Part shown: positions 41,374 through 50,969 of the stretch, piece by piece | Layout: every line of letters begins with the position of its first letter | Position numbering within the stretch: the stretch's first letter is position 1 | Origin: an uncultured Collinsella sp. | GTDB lineage: Bacteria; Actinomycetota; Coriobacteriia; Coriobacteriales; Coriobacteriaceae | Direction: 5' to 3' | Assembly (NCBI GenBank): GCA_900544095.1 | Contig: UQTV01000007.1 | Location: 62,001 to 126,000, forward strand | DNA length: 64,000 nt | Translations under genes and position numbers: made by a program | Notes under the pieces: model-generated | What the model was told of the DNA's origin: nothing | Database searches by the model: none | Seen by the model: the letters and a program-made list of their open reading frames with translations, nothing else

Positions 41374-42339
41374 ATGGCTCAAAACGCACATTCCCATCGA
41401 AAGCTCAAGATAGCCGGCATCGTTGCACTGGTGCTCGTTGTCGCGCTGCTGGGGTTTGCCGGCAACTTCTTGTTCGACTTTGCCCTGAATCCCCAAGCGC
41501 CCTACACCATGAAGATGATGCAGGACGGCAAGGACGCCGAAAAGGGCGAGCAGATTGACGCCGAGGAGGGCGAGGCACGGGCGTGGTTTAAGGAAAACCG
41601 CGAGAGCAGCAGCCTCACCGCGGACGACGGGACCGAGCTTGCCGCCTGGTATTTTGCTGCGTCGGAGAGCACGCACGACTACGCCGTCTGCCTGCATGGA
41701 TATACCAACGAGCCCATCGGTATGGCCCGATACGTCAAGCGATTCCACGACCGCGGCATGAACGTACTCGCACCCGCCGCCCGCGCCCACGAGCGTTCCG
41801 GCGGTGACTACATCGGCATGGGCTGGCCCGAGCGACTCGATGTCGTCGCGTGGATCGGGCGGATTGTTGCGGCCGATCCCAAGGCGCGCATCCTGGTCTT
41901 TGGCGAGTCGATGGGCGCGGCGACTGCCATGAACGTAGCGGGGGAATCTCTGCCCGCAAATGTGAAATGCATTATCGAGGACTGCGGCTATACAAGCGTT
42001 TGGGACGAGTTTTCTCTGCAGCTCAAGGATGTATTTGGCCTGCCCAGTTTTCCCTTGCTCGATGTGGCCAACCTGGTATGCAACGTGCGCGCAGGCTACG
42101 ACTTTCATAAGGCGAGCAGCGTGGAACAGCTCAAGCGCGCGACGGTTCCCATGCTTTTTATCCACGGTGACCAAGACACCTTTGTACCATACAGCATGCT
42201 CGACCAAAACTACGAGGCGTGCGCCAGCAAGGTCAAGCAAAAGCTCACTATCCACGGCGCCACCCATGCCAAGAGCGCGCAAGTCGACCCCGAGCTCTAC
42301 TGGAATACGGTCGACGACTTCCTCGACGAGAATTTTTAG
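41374..42339 (+). CDS. Membrane-anchored alpha/beta hydrolase
   Basis: The 321-residue protein has one N-terminal membrane helix (12-35) and an extracellular alpha/beta-hydrolase domain. The nucleophile elbow is FGESMGAAT, the oxyanion region LHGYTNEP, the acid lies near FIHGDQDTFVP, and the catalytic His in GATHAKS. It resembles the YqkD/BAAT-like serine hydrolases. The substrate is unknown. AGGAGAATACCGC precedes the ATG. Controlled by a promoter with two operator palindromes. Confidence 0.85.
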   Translation: MAQNAHSHRKLKIAGIVALVLVVALLGFAGNFLFDFALNPQAPYTMKMMQDGKDAEKGEQIDAEEGEARAWFKENRESSSLTADDGTELAAWYFAASESTHDYAVCLHGYTNEPIGMARYVKRFHDRGMNVLAPAARAHERSGGDYIGMGWPERLDVVAWIGRIVAADPKARILVFGESMGAATAMNVAGESLPANVKCIIEDCGYTSVWDEFSLQLKDVFGLPSFPLLDVANLVCNVRAGYDFHKASSVEQLKRATVPMLFIHGDQDTFVPYSMLDQNYEACASKVKQKLTIHGATHAKSAQVDPELYWNTVDDFLDENF

Positions 42340-42384
42340 GCAAATAGTACGGTTTACTGGTCTATCTGACCCCTAGCACTTCCG

Positions 42385-42423
42385 AAAATCCGCCCGCGAG
42401 CGCTGTGCTCGCGGGCGGATTTT
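42385..42423. terminator. Bidirectional terminator between the hydrolase and DUF362 genes
   Basis: A perfect 17-bp stem AAAATCCGCCCGCGAGC with a five-base loop, with A-run and T-run at its two ends, between converging genes. Confidence 0.9.
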
Positions 42424-42470
42424 GCTTGAATTAAGCCACGAATGCGCTTGATATGTCCAATAACTAGATG

Positions 42471-43676
42471 CTATTTGACCTCGATGAGCTCGTACTTGCT
42501 CGTGCCCAGGCCGATCTTCTCGGCATGCGCGATGCACGCGCGCCAGTCGGTGTCGGGATGCGTGATGCAGAAGGGATCCTTGGCCTGCTCGCCCTCCAGA
42601 TGCTCGTGATTATGCTCCATCTTGGCCGCGCTGTCGGTAAGCTCGGTGTTAGGCAGCGGCTCGGACGCCAGGACGGCGTCGGCGCAGGCCTGGTCGATGG
42701 CGACCGGGTCGAAGCTCGCGAACATGCCGATATCGTTGACGATAGGCGTGTCGTTTTCGGGATGGCAATCGCAGTTGGGGCTAATATCCATGGCAAGCGA
42801 GATATGGAAGCTCGGGCGGCCGTCGACAACGGCCTTGGTGTACTCGGCGATCTTGCAGTTGAGCACATCGGCCGCGGCGTCATAGCCGGGCTTGATGGCG
42901 TCCTGGTTGCACACGCCGATGCAGCGGCCGCAACCCACGCAGCGATCGTGGTCGATGGCGGCCACGTGGACCGTGCGGGTGTTACCGTTGGCAAGCTCGC
43001 GCTCGCGGGTGTCGTCAAACGAGATAGCGTTGTGCGCACAGACCTTTTCGCAGGCACGGCAGCCAACACAGTGCTCGGTCGCGACGTTCGGCTTGCCGGC
43101 GGCATGCTGCTCCATCTTGCCGGCACGGCTGCCGCCTCCCATGCCCAGGTTCTTCATGGCGCCGCCAAAGCCGGCCTGCTCATGGCCCTTAAAGTGGGTG
43201 AGGCTGATCACGATATCGGCGTCCATGAGAGCCTGACCGATCTTGGCCTCGCGCACGTACTCGCCGCCCTCGACCGGGACGAGTGCCTCGTCGGTGCCCT
43301 TGAGGCCGTCGGCGATGATGATCTGGCAGCCCGTGGCATACGGGGTAAAACCGTTCTGGTAGGCGGTATCGATGTGCTCGAGCGCGTTTTTGCGGCTACC
43401 CACATAGAGCGTATTGCAGTCGGTGAGGAAGGGCTTGCCTCCCAGCTCCTTCACGACATCCGCGACGGCGCGAGCGTAGTTGGGGCGCAAAAAGCTCAGA
43501 TTGCCCAGCTCGCCAAAGTGAATCTTGATGGCGACGAACTTGTTCTCAAAGTCGATCTGCTCGATACCGGCGTGACGGATGAGGCGCTTGAGCTTGTCGA
43601 GCTGGCTCTCGCGAGCATGCGTGCGCAGGTTGGTAAAGTACACCTTTGCCGGTGCTGCGGGTGCGGTTGCGGTCAT
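42471..43676 (-). CDS. DUF362 domain protein with two [4Fe-4S] clusters
   Basis: The 401-residue protein has a DUF362 domain (about 15-180; FVAIKIHFGELGNLSFLRP, GHEQAGFGGAMKNLGMG), a ferredoxin insert with two CxxCxxCxxxC motifs (CVGCRACEKVC and CVGCGRCIGVC, about 205-270), and the rest of the DUF362 domain. This is a common anaerobe protein of unknown function, probably redox. GGGGATAGATCT-type ribosome site. Monocistronic. Confidence 0.85.
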   Translation of the reverse strand: MTATAPAAPAKVYFTNLRTHARESQLDKLKRLIRHAGIEQIDFENKFVAIKIHFGELGNLSFLRPNYARAVADVVKELGGKPFLTDCNTLYVGSRKNALEHIDTAYQNGFTPYATGCQIIIADGLKGTDEALVPVEGGEYVREAKIGQALMDADIVISLTHFKGHEQAGFGGAMKNLGMGGGSRAGKMEQHAAGKPNVATEHCVGCRACEKVCAHNAISFDDTRERELANGNTRTVHVAAIDHDRCVGCGRCIGVCNQDAIKPGYDAAADVLNCKIAEYTKAVVDGRPSFHISLAMDISPNCDCHPENDTPIVNDIGMFASFDPVAIDQACADAVLASEPLPNTELTDSAAKMEHNHEHLEGEQAKDPFCITHPDTDWRACIAHAEKIGLGTSKYELIEVK

Positions 43677-43772
43677 AGATCTATCCCCTCGGTCTATATG
43701 GCGTTACAGACATAAGAGGATGGTACCCGTTGAAGCAGGGTTAATGTCAAGCACGGCGCCCAGTCATTGGGT

Positions 43773-43929
43773 AGTCATTGGGGACAGACTTAAATGACTG
43801 AAACCACTCATTGGGGACAGACTTAAATGAGTGCCGCCAGGGACAGTCCTTGCCGGCCCGGCCAGCGAGCCGGCGAATCGGCAAAGACCGTCCCCGATGA
43901 CTAGTCGTTTAAGAACGTCCCCGATGACT
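43773..43929. repeat. Cluster of GGGGAC-family palindromic repeats
   Basis: Three units: 43773-43799 (AGTCATTGGGGACAGACTT then AAATGACT), 43805-43833 (CACTCATTGGGGACAGACTT then AAATGAGTG, a compensated variant) and 43903-43929 in inverse orientation. Between them a GCCGGC stem (43851-43873) adds a further hairpin. The last unit overlaps the stop of the FtsX-type gene. In the second unit both ends changed together, which keeps the pairing. Confidence 0.88.
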
Positions 43930-46594
43930 ACTCTTGGACTTTGAGGGCTTCGGCCAGGCTGACGCGCTTGATAGAACGCGTGTGTAGCAGCGCCACGACC
44001 AGGTAGGTCGCAAAGCCAATGCCCACGCACGCCGTCATGGACCAAGCGGGCACGTAGATCTCGATATTGCCGTTGTAGGCGAGCAGCATCGAGCGGAAGA
44101 TGGCCGTAAGCGAGCCAATAATGACCGGCAGGCTCAGCACAAGCGACGCCACCACGCACAGCGTGATCGAGCGGATGTACAGATGCGAGATCTCGCTATC
44201 GCGATAGCCAAAGACCTTCATGTAGCTGATCGACCGGGCGCTGTGGTCGATCACAGCCTTGGTCAGCAGGTACATAAACAGCAGAAAGATAAACACCGCG
44301 AGCCCAACCATCATTCCGATCATTTTGCTCATCATGCCGATAAACTGGTCGCCCACGGCGCGCATGTCGTCGGGCGTGGTGTCGCCGGCAAAGTAACGCG
44401 CATCGAGATCGAGCTTCTCGTCGCTCACATAGCCGTTAAAGTAGGCGGCGTCGTTGTCGAACAGCTCGTTAAAGTCATCGATACTCATATAGATATTCAT
44501 GTCCGACTTGGAGCCCCAGGTACAATCCTTGCCCGCGTACTCAAGGGAATAATGCTCGCCCTCGTACTTGTCGCCGAGCATGACCTTCTGACCCTCGCTC
44601 CAGCCAAACTTATCGAGCAGACCGCCGCCAAAGACGATGCGCCCATCGCCGACGTTGAGGTCTTTCCAATAGCGCGAATCGGTTGAAATGCCGTAGACGG
44701 AAATCGTCTCCTCGCCATTTCCATCGCCGCGGTCGTATTGCAGCTGGTAAACGGCGTATTTCTCAGCCTGTGCGATTGCGCCCGCGCCGTTGTCGGTCGT
44801 ATTGACCGGGTGGATATCGTCGTTGTCAGTGTCAATCTTGGAGGCTTTGTCGATCAGGTCGATAGCCTCATCACGGTTGCAGCCGAGGGCATCGGCAAGA
44901 TCATCGAGGCGCGCATAAAGCGCATCCTTCTTGTCCTGGACCTTGGCAAGCGCATCCTGCGCCGCAGTCAGGCTCTCGGCAGACGGAGATGCGGTCGCGG
45001 CATCGGCTGCCGTCTGCGCCGCATCGGCCGCGTCGTCAAGCTCGTCATCGGCATCCTGGGCAGCGGTTAGCAGCGCGCCGTCAACCGACTGCAAGCGCTC
45101 GAGTGCCGACCACTGCTCGCGCTCCTCGGCGGTGCCCTCGAGCTCCAGCGGCGCCTTGAGCGTGTACTGGTGCTCGGCAACCAGGCTCGTCTTCAGGTTG
45201 TCCGCGTAGTGCGTCATCGTGGGCAGAATCGCCAGGCCAAAAAGCATCAGCAGCGACGCAAATGCAATGCCCACGAAGAGCGTGGCGAAGTTGCCCAGGT
45301 TGCGCAGGAAGATACGCAGGCGGAAGCGCGAGACAAAACCCATGCGCTCCGGCAGCTGCAGGCCGCACTTGGTACCCGATTTGCCGCTCGCCTCGTGACG
45401 AAGAAACTGCAACGGCGTCTTGCCCATTTTGCGAAGCAGGCCCACCAGCGTGATGAGGATGAGCGCGGCGGCGGGAACCACGGCGCACTTCACAAAGATC
45501 TCCCAGCTCCAGTACACCTGGAAGGGCGGCAGGCTATACGAACCGTAATAGAGGCTGCGCATGGGCTCGGTAAAGAACACAACGCCGAGCGCAGTGCCCA
45601 AAAGCGCTGCGAGCACGCCCACGATGGCGGGAAGCGCAAGGTAGTGCAGCACGATCTCGCGACGGCGATAGCCGCTGGCGAGCAGTGTGCCAATGATGGC
45701 GCTCTCCTCCTCGATGGTGGCGTCGGTAAGGACCACAAAGACGAACGCCATGATCACGATGATGATGTCGAGCAGCGTCATCCACATCATAGAGTCGCCG
45801 TCCACGTCGTCGCGCGCGTAGCCAATACCCTGGTTGGAATCGGCGTCGATCAGATCGTCCACGCGCGTATCGGCATCGGTCAGCGCCTCGACCATATCCT
45901 GCTCCGCATCGATGCGGTCCGCAGTGGAGAGGTCGCGATCGGTAAAGGTAAAGGAGTAGGTGTAGGCGGGCGCGCCGCCGACGTCCTCGAGCGCGGCAAA
46001 GCCAGCGTCGGTGACCTCGGCCACGCCATAGGTGATGGTGTTCACCGTAAAGTCGGAGTTGTTGAGGAACAGCGCCTGGCTATCGGGCTGAGTTATGATG
46101 CCGCAGATGGTGTAGGTGCGACCCTCGAGCTCGACCTTATCGCCCACGGACAGGTTGTTATTGGTGGCAAAGACACGGTCGATTGCCACCTCATCGTCCG
46201 TCTTGGGCTCCTTGCCCTCACAGTAGGACGCGATATCGACCTTGGTGCGGTGCGCATAGGTGCGCAGCGTGCGCTTGGTGCCGTCGTCGCCGGACGCCTT
46301 TTTGATGATGGCGTCGATAGAGAAGTTCTTGTAGAACGTAACGCCGCCGACGTCCTCAGCCGCGTCTTCGGCTGCCTTGAGCTGGTCTTTGGTGGCCTCG
46401 AAAGAGGTGGTCACGCGGCCGTCCTCAATCGTGTACGCATCGCGCATGTCGTCGATAAGGCAACCGATGGAATGCGCTGCGAGCAAAAAGCCCGAGGTAA
46501 GGGCGATGCTTCCGCACATAAGCAAAAAGATGCCCAGGTACTTGCCGATATTGCGGCGCAGCTCGCGCGGGAGACGTTTTGTGAGAGGTGTCAT
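43928..46594 (-). CDS. FtsX/MacB-type ABC transporter permease
   Basis: The 888-residue permease has one N-terminal helix (18-40), a large extracellular domain, three helices with an FtsX core (about 270-400), a middle helix (about 430), a long extracellular insertion with coiled-coil text (AKVQDKKDALYARLDDLADAL), and a final FtsX domain of three helices (780-880). With the adjacent ATPase it should form a mechanotransmission exporter for lipids, peptides or drugs. The ATG at 46594 lies just inside the 3' end of the intergenic stretch after the ATPase stop. Its last codon is within a repeat. Confidence 0.88.
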   Translation of the reverse strand: MTPLTKRLPRELRRNIGKYLGIFLLMCGSIALTSGFLLAAHSIGCLIDDMRDAYTIEDGRVTTSFEATKDQLKAAEDAAEDVGGVTFYKNFSIDAIIKKASGDDGTKRTLRTYAHRTKVDIASYCEGKEPKTDDEVAIDRVFATNNNLSVGDKVELEGRTYTICGIITQPDSQALFLNNSDFTVNTITYGVAEVTDAGFAALEDVGGAPAYTYSFTFTDRDLSTADRIDAEQDMVEALTDADTRVDDLIDADSNQGIGYARDDVDGDSMMWMTLLDIIIVIMAFVFVVLTDATIEEESAIIGTLLASGYRRREIVLHYLALPAIVGVLAALLGTALGVVFFTEPMRSLYYGSYSLPPFQVYWSWEIFVKCAVVPAAALILITLVGLLRKMGKTPLQFLRHEASGKSGTKCGLQLPERMGFVSRFRLRIFLRNLGNFATLFVGIAFASLLMLFGLAILPTMTHYADNLKTSLVAEHQYTLKAPLELEGTAEEREQWSALERLQSVDGALLTAAQDADDELDDAADAAQTAADAATASPSAESLTAAQDALAKVQDKKDALYARLDDLADALGCNRDEAIDLIDKASKIDTDNDDIHPVNTTDNGAGAIAQAEKYAVYQLQYDRGDGNGEETISVYGISTDSRYWKDLNVGDGRIVFGGGLLDKFGWSEGQKVMLGDKYEGEHYSLEYAGKDCTWGSKSDMNIYMSIDDFNELFDNDAAYFNGYVSDEKLDLDARYFAGDTTPDDMRAVGDQFIGMMSKMIGMMVGLAVFIFLLFMYLLTKAVIDHSARSISYMKVFGYRDSEISHLYIRSITLCVVASLVLSLPVIIGSLTAIFRSMLLAYNGNIEIYVPAWSMTACVGIGFATYLVVALLHTRSIKRVSLAEALKVQE

Positions 46595-46602
46595 GGCGCC
46601 GC

Positions 46603-47316
<714 letters not shown>

Positions 47317-47411
47317 GCTATCCCCCATTGTTAGCCTCATACTACTTTATGAGCGTAATAGTAAACCTTGGCGAACTATTTTGGAGCGAGGCCTGGGATT
47401 TATTTCAGACT

Positions 47412-47437
47412 AGTCATTGGGGACGTTCTTAAATGAC
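47412..47437. repeat. 27-bp palindromic repeat, GGGGACGTTCTTAAA family, last copy
   Basis: AGTCATTGGGGACG followed by TTCTTAAATGAC, eight bases after the stop of the ABC-2 permease and upstream of the MacB-type operon. Confidence 0.85.
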
Positions 47438-47444
47438 CAGGTGG

Positions 47445-48650
47445 CTAAGCACGGGATTTGGTGCGCGAGAGGGCTAGGCCTACGGCGGCGATGGCCGCGG
47501 CAAAGAGCACCGTGACGCCCAGGTCGCAGGCGATGTCACCCAGCACGGCGGACGTCAAATCCGAGGCAAGCGCCTTGCCGATCGCATCGTTCACCCAATA
47601 TGTCGGCACAAAGTGCGCCACGGTCTGCACGGCCGATCCCATGAGCGACAGCGGCATCCAGGCGCCGCCCAAAAACGTCATGAGCATGCCGAGCAGGTTG
47701 CCCACACCGTTGAGCAACTCCTCGCGCGCACCCAGACTCGAAAGCGCAAAGCCAACGGCCAGCGGCGTGCACGCCAGGGCAAACGTCGCCGCCAGTGCCA
47801 GGCACACACGCCCCACGCCGACCTCGGCGACCGCGCCGGCAAAGCCCACGACGCCCATCATGCTCGACACAAACCAGATGCAGACGGTGAGTACGGCGGC
47901 GGCCGCAAACACGGCAAGCGAACGCTGGCGCTCGGAGATTGGGCCGGCATCCATACGACGCACGCGCTCGGGCTCGTTCATGCCCGAGAACACCAGTCCC
48001 ACCGACACGATGACCGACGAGATGATCGCGTATGCACCAAAGTTGAAATACGACTCGAGCGTGGCAGCGGCAGTCGAGTCGACCTTGACCTGCTCGATCT
48101 CGACTTCCGCGCGCTTGGCGGCCGCGTGCTCGGCGGCCCTTGCGACGCCACCGTTGGAGGCAGCGGGTTCAAGCGCCGCCGCAGCGCCCGCGAGCGAGAC
48201 CCACCGCGAGGCCTCGGCAGACGAGAGCGCCGCCGCCATAGTGCCGGAGCCGTACGTCACGTCAAGTTTGGACAGGGCCTCCCCCGCACGGGCGGCTGCA
48301 ACAAGATCGTCCTCAAACCCCTCCGGGATAAAGAACACGCAATCGGCGCTGCCCTTGGCGCTGTTGCTCTTGGCGAGCGCATCCGCAAGGTCGTACGTGT
48401 CGTCGCCGACGCCCGTGACCAGGTCAAAGCGTGAGCCCAGGTGCTTGGTAAGCGCCCGCGAAAGGTCGCTATTGTCGCGGTCGACCACGATCACGTTGGC
48501 ATCGTAGGGCTTGTACTCGGTGAGCTGCGACGAGTTCCAGCTCACCGAGGCCGCGATGAATACGCCCATGAGCGAGATGAACACCGTATAGATGAGCAGG
48601 TAGAACGGGTGCGCCAGCGCCATGCGAAGCGCGGTCTTAAAGGTGCTCAT
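47445..48650 (-). CDS. ABC-2 type transporter permease, second subunit
   Basis: The 401-residue permease has one N-terminal helix (about 15-37), a large extracellular region (about 40-210) and five helices at the end (215-395), as in YhgE/Pip- and DrrB-like ABC-2 exporters. It overlaps the upstream permease gene by 14 bases; AAGGAGCCGCT precedes its ATG. The two unlike permeases probably form a heterodimer with the ATPase at 49834-50772. Confidence 0.85.
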   Translation of the reverse strand: MSTFKTALRMALAHPFYLLIYTVFISLMGVFIAASVSWNSSQLTEYKPYDANVIVVDRDNSDLSRALTKHLGSRFDLVTGVGDDTYDLADALAKSNSAKGSADCVFFIPEGFEDDLVAAARAGEALSKLDVTYGSGTMAAALSSAEASRWVSLAGAAAALEPAASNGGVARAAEHAAAKRAEVEIEQVKVDSTAAATLESYFNFGAYAIISSVIVSVGLVFSGMNEPERVRRMDAGPISERQRSLAVFAAAAVLTVCIWFVSSMMGVVGFAGAVAEVGVGRVCLALAATFALACTPLAVGFALSSLGAREELLNGVGNLLGMLMTFLGGAWMPLSLMGSAVQTVAHFVPTYWVNDAIGKALASDLTSAVLGDIACDLGVTVLFAAAIAAVGLALSRTKSRA

Positions 48651-49824
48651 AGCGGCTCCTTCCAAAGATCAGCGTAGCGGCGACGACAAACACCAGGGCC
48701 ATCAGGACGAGCGCGCCGACGCGGACGGCGAAGGGCCCCAGGTCCTCAAAGAAATACAGGCGATTGAACATGTCGCAGATGAGCTTGACGGGGTTGAGCC
48801 AGCACTCGGCCGGGCAGGCGCGGGCGACATCGTCGGCAAGCGCCATCGCCGGCTCGCCGTAGAGCCCGGCAAACAGGGCGCACGTGGTAGCAAAGCCCGT
48901 AAGGATGCCGGACTTGGACGCCTTGCCGCCCTTAACGGGAAGCGTGCCCACAAAGAGCCCCAGGCCCGTGGCGGCAAGCGCGGAAGCGGCACCGCCCACC
49001 AGACACAGCCCCTCGCGCCCGCCAAAGTCGACGCCCACGACCAGGCGCACGTAGCCGATCGCGATTGCCATCGAGGCAAAGGAGACCAGCCACGAACCGA
49101 CAAAGATGCCGGCCAGCGACGCTGTCTTGGAAAGGCCGCCCACGCAGCGACGTGCGCCGAGGCCCGACAGATTGGGCTGCAGATCGACGACGCTCAAGGC
49201 GGCAAACTCGGCAGACATCATCGCCACCAGACCAAAGAGCGCGTAGTAGTAGATGACCGTGCCATCGGGCGTGATGCGTGTCAGGCTTACGCGGTGGGTG
49301 CCACCCTCGAGCGATAGGGCGCGCGTAACCGCCTCCGGGTCGGCGAGCGCCGCCGGGTCGTCTTGGGCAATCTGGGACATGAGCTCGGCATTTTGCGTAT
49401 ACGAGCTTGCCATCGTCTCCAGAATGCTGCGGTCGGTGAGCACCGACGACGCACGCGAGCTGTCGTAGCTCGAAAGCAACGTGAGTTTGGGCGTGCCCGC
49501 ATCGTCGACCGTATAGATGCCCGCGACCTCGCCGGCCTTAAGCGCCTTGCGGACGGCGGCCAAGTCTTCGTACTCGTGGATCTCGAGCAGTTGGTCGTCG
49601 CTTTCCTCGTCGAGCGACGTCGCCACGTCCTTAAAGGTCGAGGCGTCCCAGGCCTCATCCGCTACGACGGCCACCGGCACCGGGTCGACCGTGCCGTCGG
49701 AGCTCAGATTCGCAAACATAAACATGAACATCGTGGAAAGCGCGATGGGAAAGAGAGCGCCCCAGACCCACGTGCTCGGCCGGCGCAGCAGGGTCTTGAC
49801 CGTGGTGATGATGGTGTTGAACAT
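48637..49824 (-). CDS. ABC-2 type transporter permease, first subunit
   Basis: The 395-residue permease has the same plan as its neighbour: an N-terminal helix (18-38; VWGALFPIALSTMFMFMF), an extracellular domain, and five C-terminal helices. Similar plan but different sequence suggests an old duplication. It lies 9 bases after the ATPase stop, with CTAGGGGGCAGCC before its ATG. Confidence 0.87.
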   Translation of the reverse strand: MFNTIITTVKTLLRRPSTWVWGALFPIALSTMFMFMFANLSSDGTVDPVPVAVVADEAWDASTFKDVATSLDEESDDQLLEIHEYEDLAAVRKALKAGEVAGIYTVDDAGTPKLTLLSSYDSSRASSVLTDRSILETMASSYTQNAELMSQIAQDDPAALADPEAVTRALSLEGGTHRVSLTRITPDGTVIYYYALFGLVAMMSAEFAALSVVDLQPNLSGLGARRCVGGLSKTASLAGIFVGSWLVSFASMAIAIGYVRLVVGVDFGGREGLCLVGGAASALAATGLGLFVGTLPVKGGKASKSGILTGFATTCALFAGLYGEPAMALADDVARACPAECWLNPVKLICDMFNRLYFFEDLGPFAVRVGALVLMALVFVVAATLIFGRSRYEHL

Positions 49825-49833
49825 GGCTGCCCC

Positions 49834-50772
49834 CTAGTCGCGCAGCTCGCGGCCGGTGATCTCGAGGAACACGTCGTTGAGGGTCGGCGGCTCGCTCCAC
49901 ACGCGGCCGAGTGCCACGTCAGCAGCGCGCAGCGTGTCAAGGATGTCGACCAGATTGTGCGGACTCGCTTCGCAGGTGCAGACGAGCTCGCCGCCGGACA
50001 GCTCGACCGAAAGCACGTGCTCGAGGGCGCGCAGTCGCTCGACCGTAGCGGGCTCGACAGCGCCGACCTCGACGGTCACGCGCTCGCCCATCTGAATCAT
50101 GCGCTTGAGCTCGTCGTTGGTGCCCTGCGCCAGCACGCGCCCGCCGTCCATGATCATGATGCGGCTGCAAATCTGCTCGACTTCCTCCATGTAATGGCTG
50201 GTATACACCACCGTGGCGCCCTCGTCGCGCAGGCGGCAGATGCCCTCCAGGATGGCGTTGCGGCTCTGCGGGTCGACCGCCACCGTGGGCTCATCAAAGA
50301 AGATGAGCTCGGGCTTGTGCGCGATGCCGCAGGCAATGTTGAGGCGACGCGCCAGGCCACCCGAGAGCTTGCCGGGGCGAAACTTGGTAAAGTCGCCCAG
50401 CCCGACAAAGTCAATTGCCTCGTCCACCAGCGCACGGCGGCGCTTGCGGTCGTTAACGTAGAGGCTGCAGAAATAGTCGATGTTCTCGCGCACCGTGAGC
50501 TCGTCGAACACCGCCACCTGCTGCGGCACCACGCCGATGCGGCGCTTGAGGTCGTAGCGGGCGGGCGTCATGGGTTCGCCGAACAGCTCGATGATGCCTT
50601 TGTCGTAGGCAAGCAGCTGCAGAATACAGTTGATGGACGTGGTCTTGCCCGAGCCGTTGGGGCCCAGCAGGCCAAAGATCTCGCCGGGGGCGATGCTCAG
50701 GTTAAAGTGATCGAGCGCGATAAGATCGTCGTAGCGCTTGACGAGGTTTTCGACGTGGACGATGTCTGTCAT
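49834..50772 (-). CDS. ABC-2 exporter ATPase
   Basis: DrrA/NatA-type ATPase of 312 residues: Walker A GPNGSGKTT, Q loop VVPQQVAVFDELT, signature LSGGLARR, Walker B LIFFDEPTVAVD, His switch TSHYMEE, and a C-terminal regulatory extension (225-312) as in drug and antibiotic exporters. First gene of a three-gene unit divergent from a two-component system, the usual arrangement of inducible efflux or envelope-stress exporters. Confidence 0.93.
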   Translation of the reverse strand: MTDIVHVENLVKRYDDLIALDHFNLSIAPGEIFGLLGPNGSGKTTSINCILQLLAYDKGIIELFGEPMTPARYDLKRRIGVVPQQVAVFDELTVRENIDYFCSLYVNDRKRRRALVDEAIDFVGLGDFTKFRPGKLSGGLARRLNIACGIAHKPELIFFDEPTVAVDPQSRNAILEGICRLRDEGATVVYTSHYMEEVEQICSRIMIMDGGRVLAQGTNDELKRMIQMGERVTVEVGAVEPATVERLRALEHVLSVELSGGELVCTCEASPHNLVDILDTLRAADVALGRVWSEPPTLNDVFLEITGRELRD

Positions 50773-50957
50773 GAGGCGGCCCTCCTGTTGATTGTGGCCC
50801 GGTACGATTGCATCATCGCAGGAGTCGCCGGCGCGCGCCAGTGAGCTTTGTCACGAGTGCGGGGCTTGACCGTGCAGCCCGCCGACGCCCCCGCTTTGCC
50901 GCGCGGGAGGAATGTCACGGTTGCGCAGGCGGCCCCTCCACCACGCGCGGCTTCGCG

Positions 50958-50963
50958 TACAAT
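50958..50963 (+). promoter_or_regulatory. -10 box of a probably leaderless sensor-kinase transcript
   Basis: TACAAT ends seven bases before the ATG at 50970. No ribosome site precedes that ATG. Transcription would start at or very near the A of ATG. No strong -35 box was found. Confidence 0.45.
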
Positions 50964-50969
50964 ACCCGT

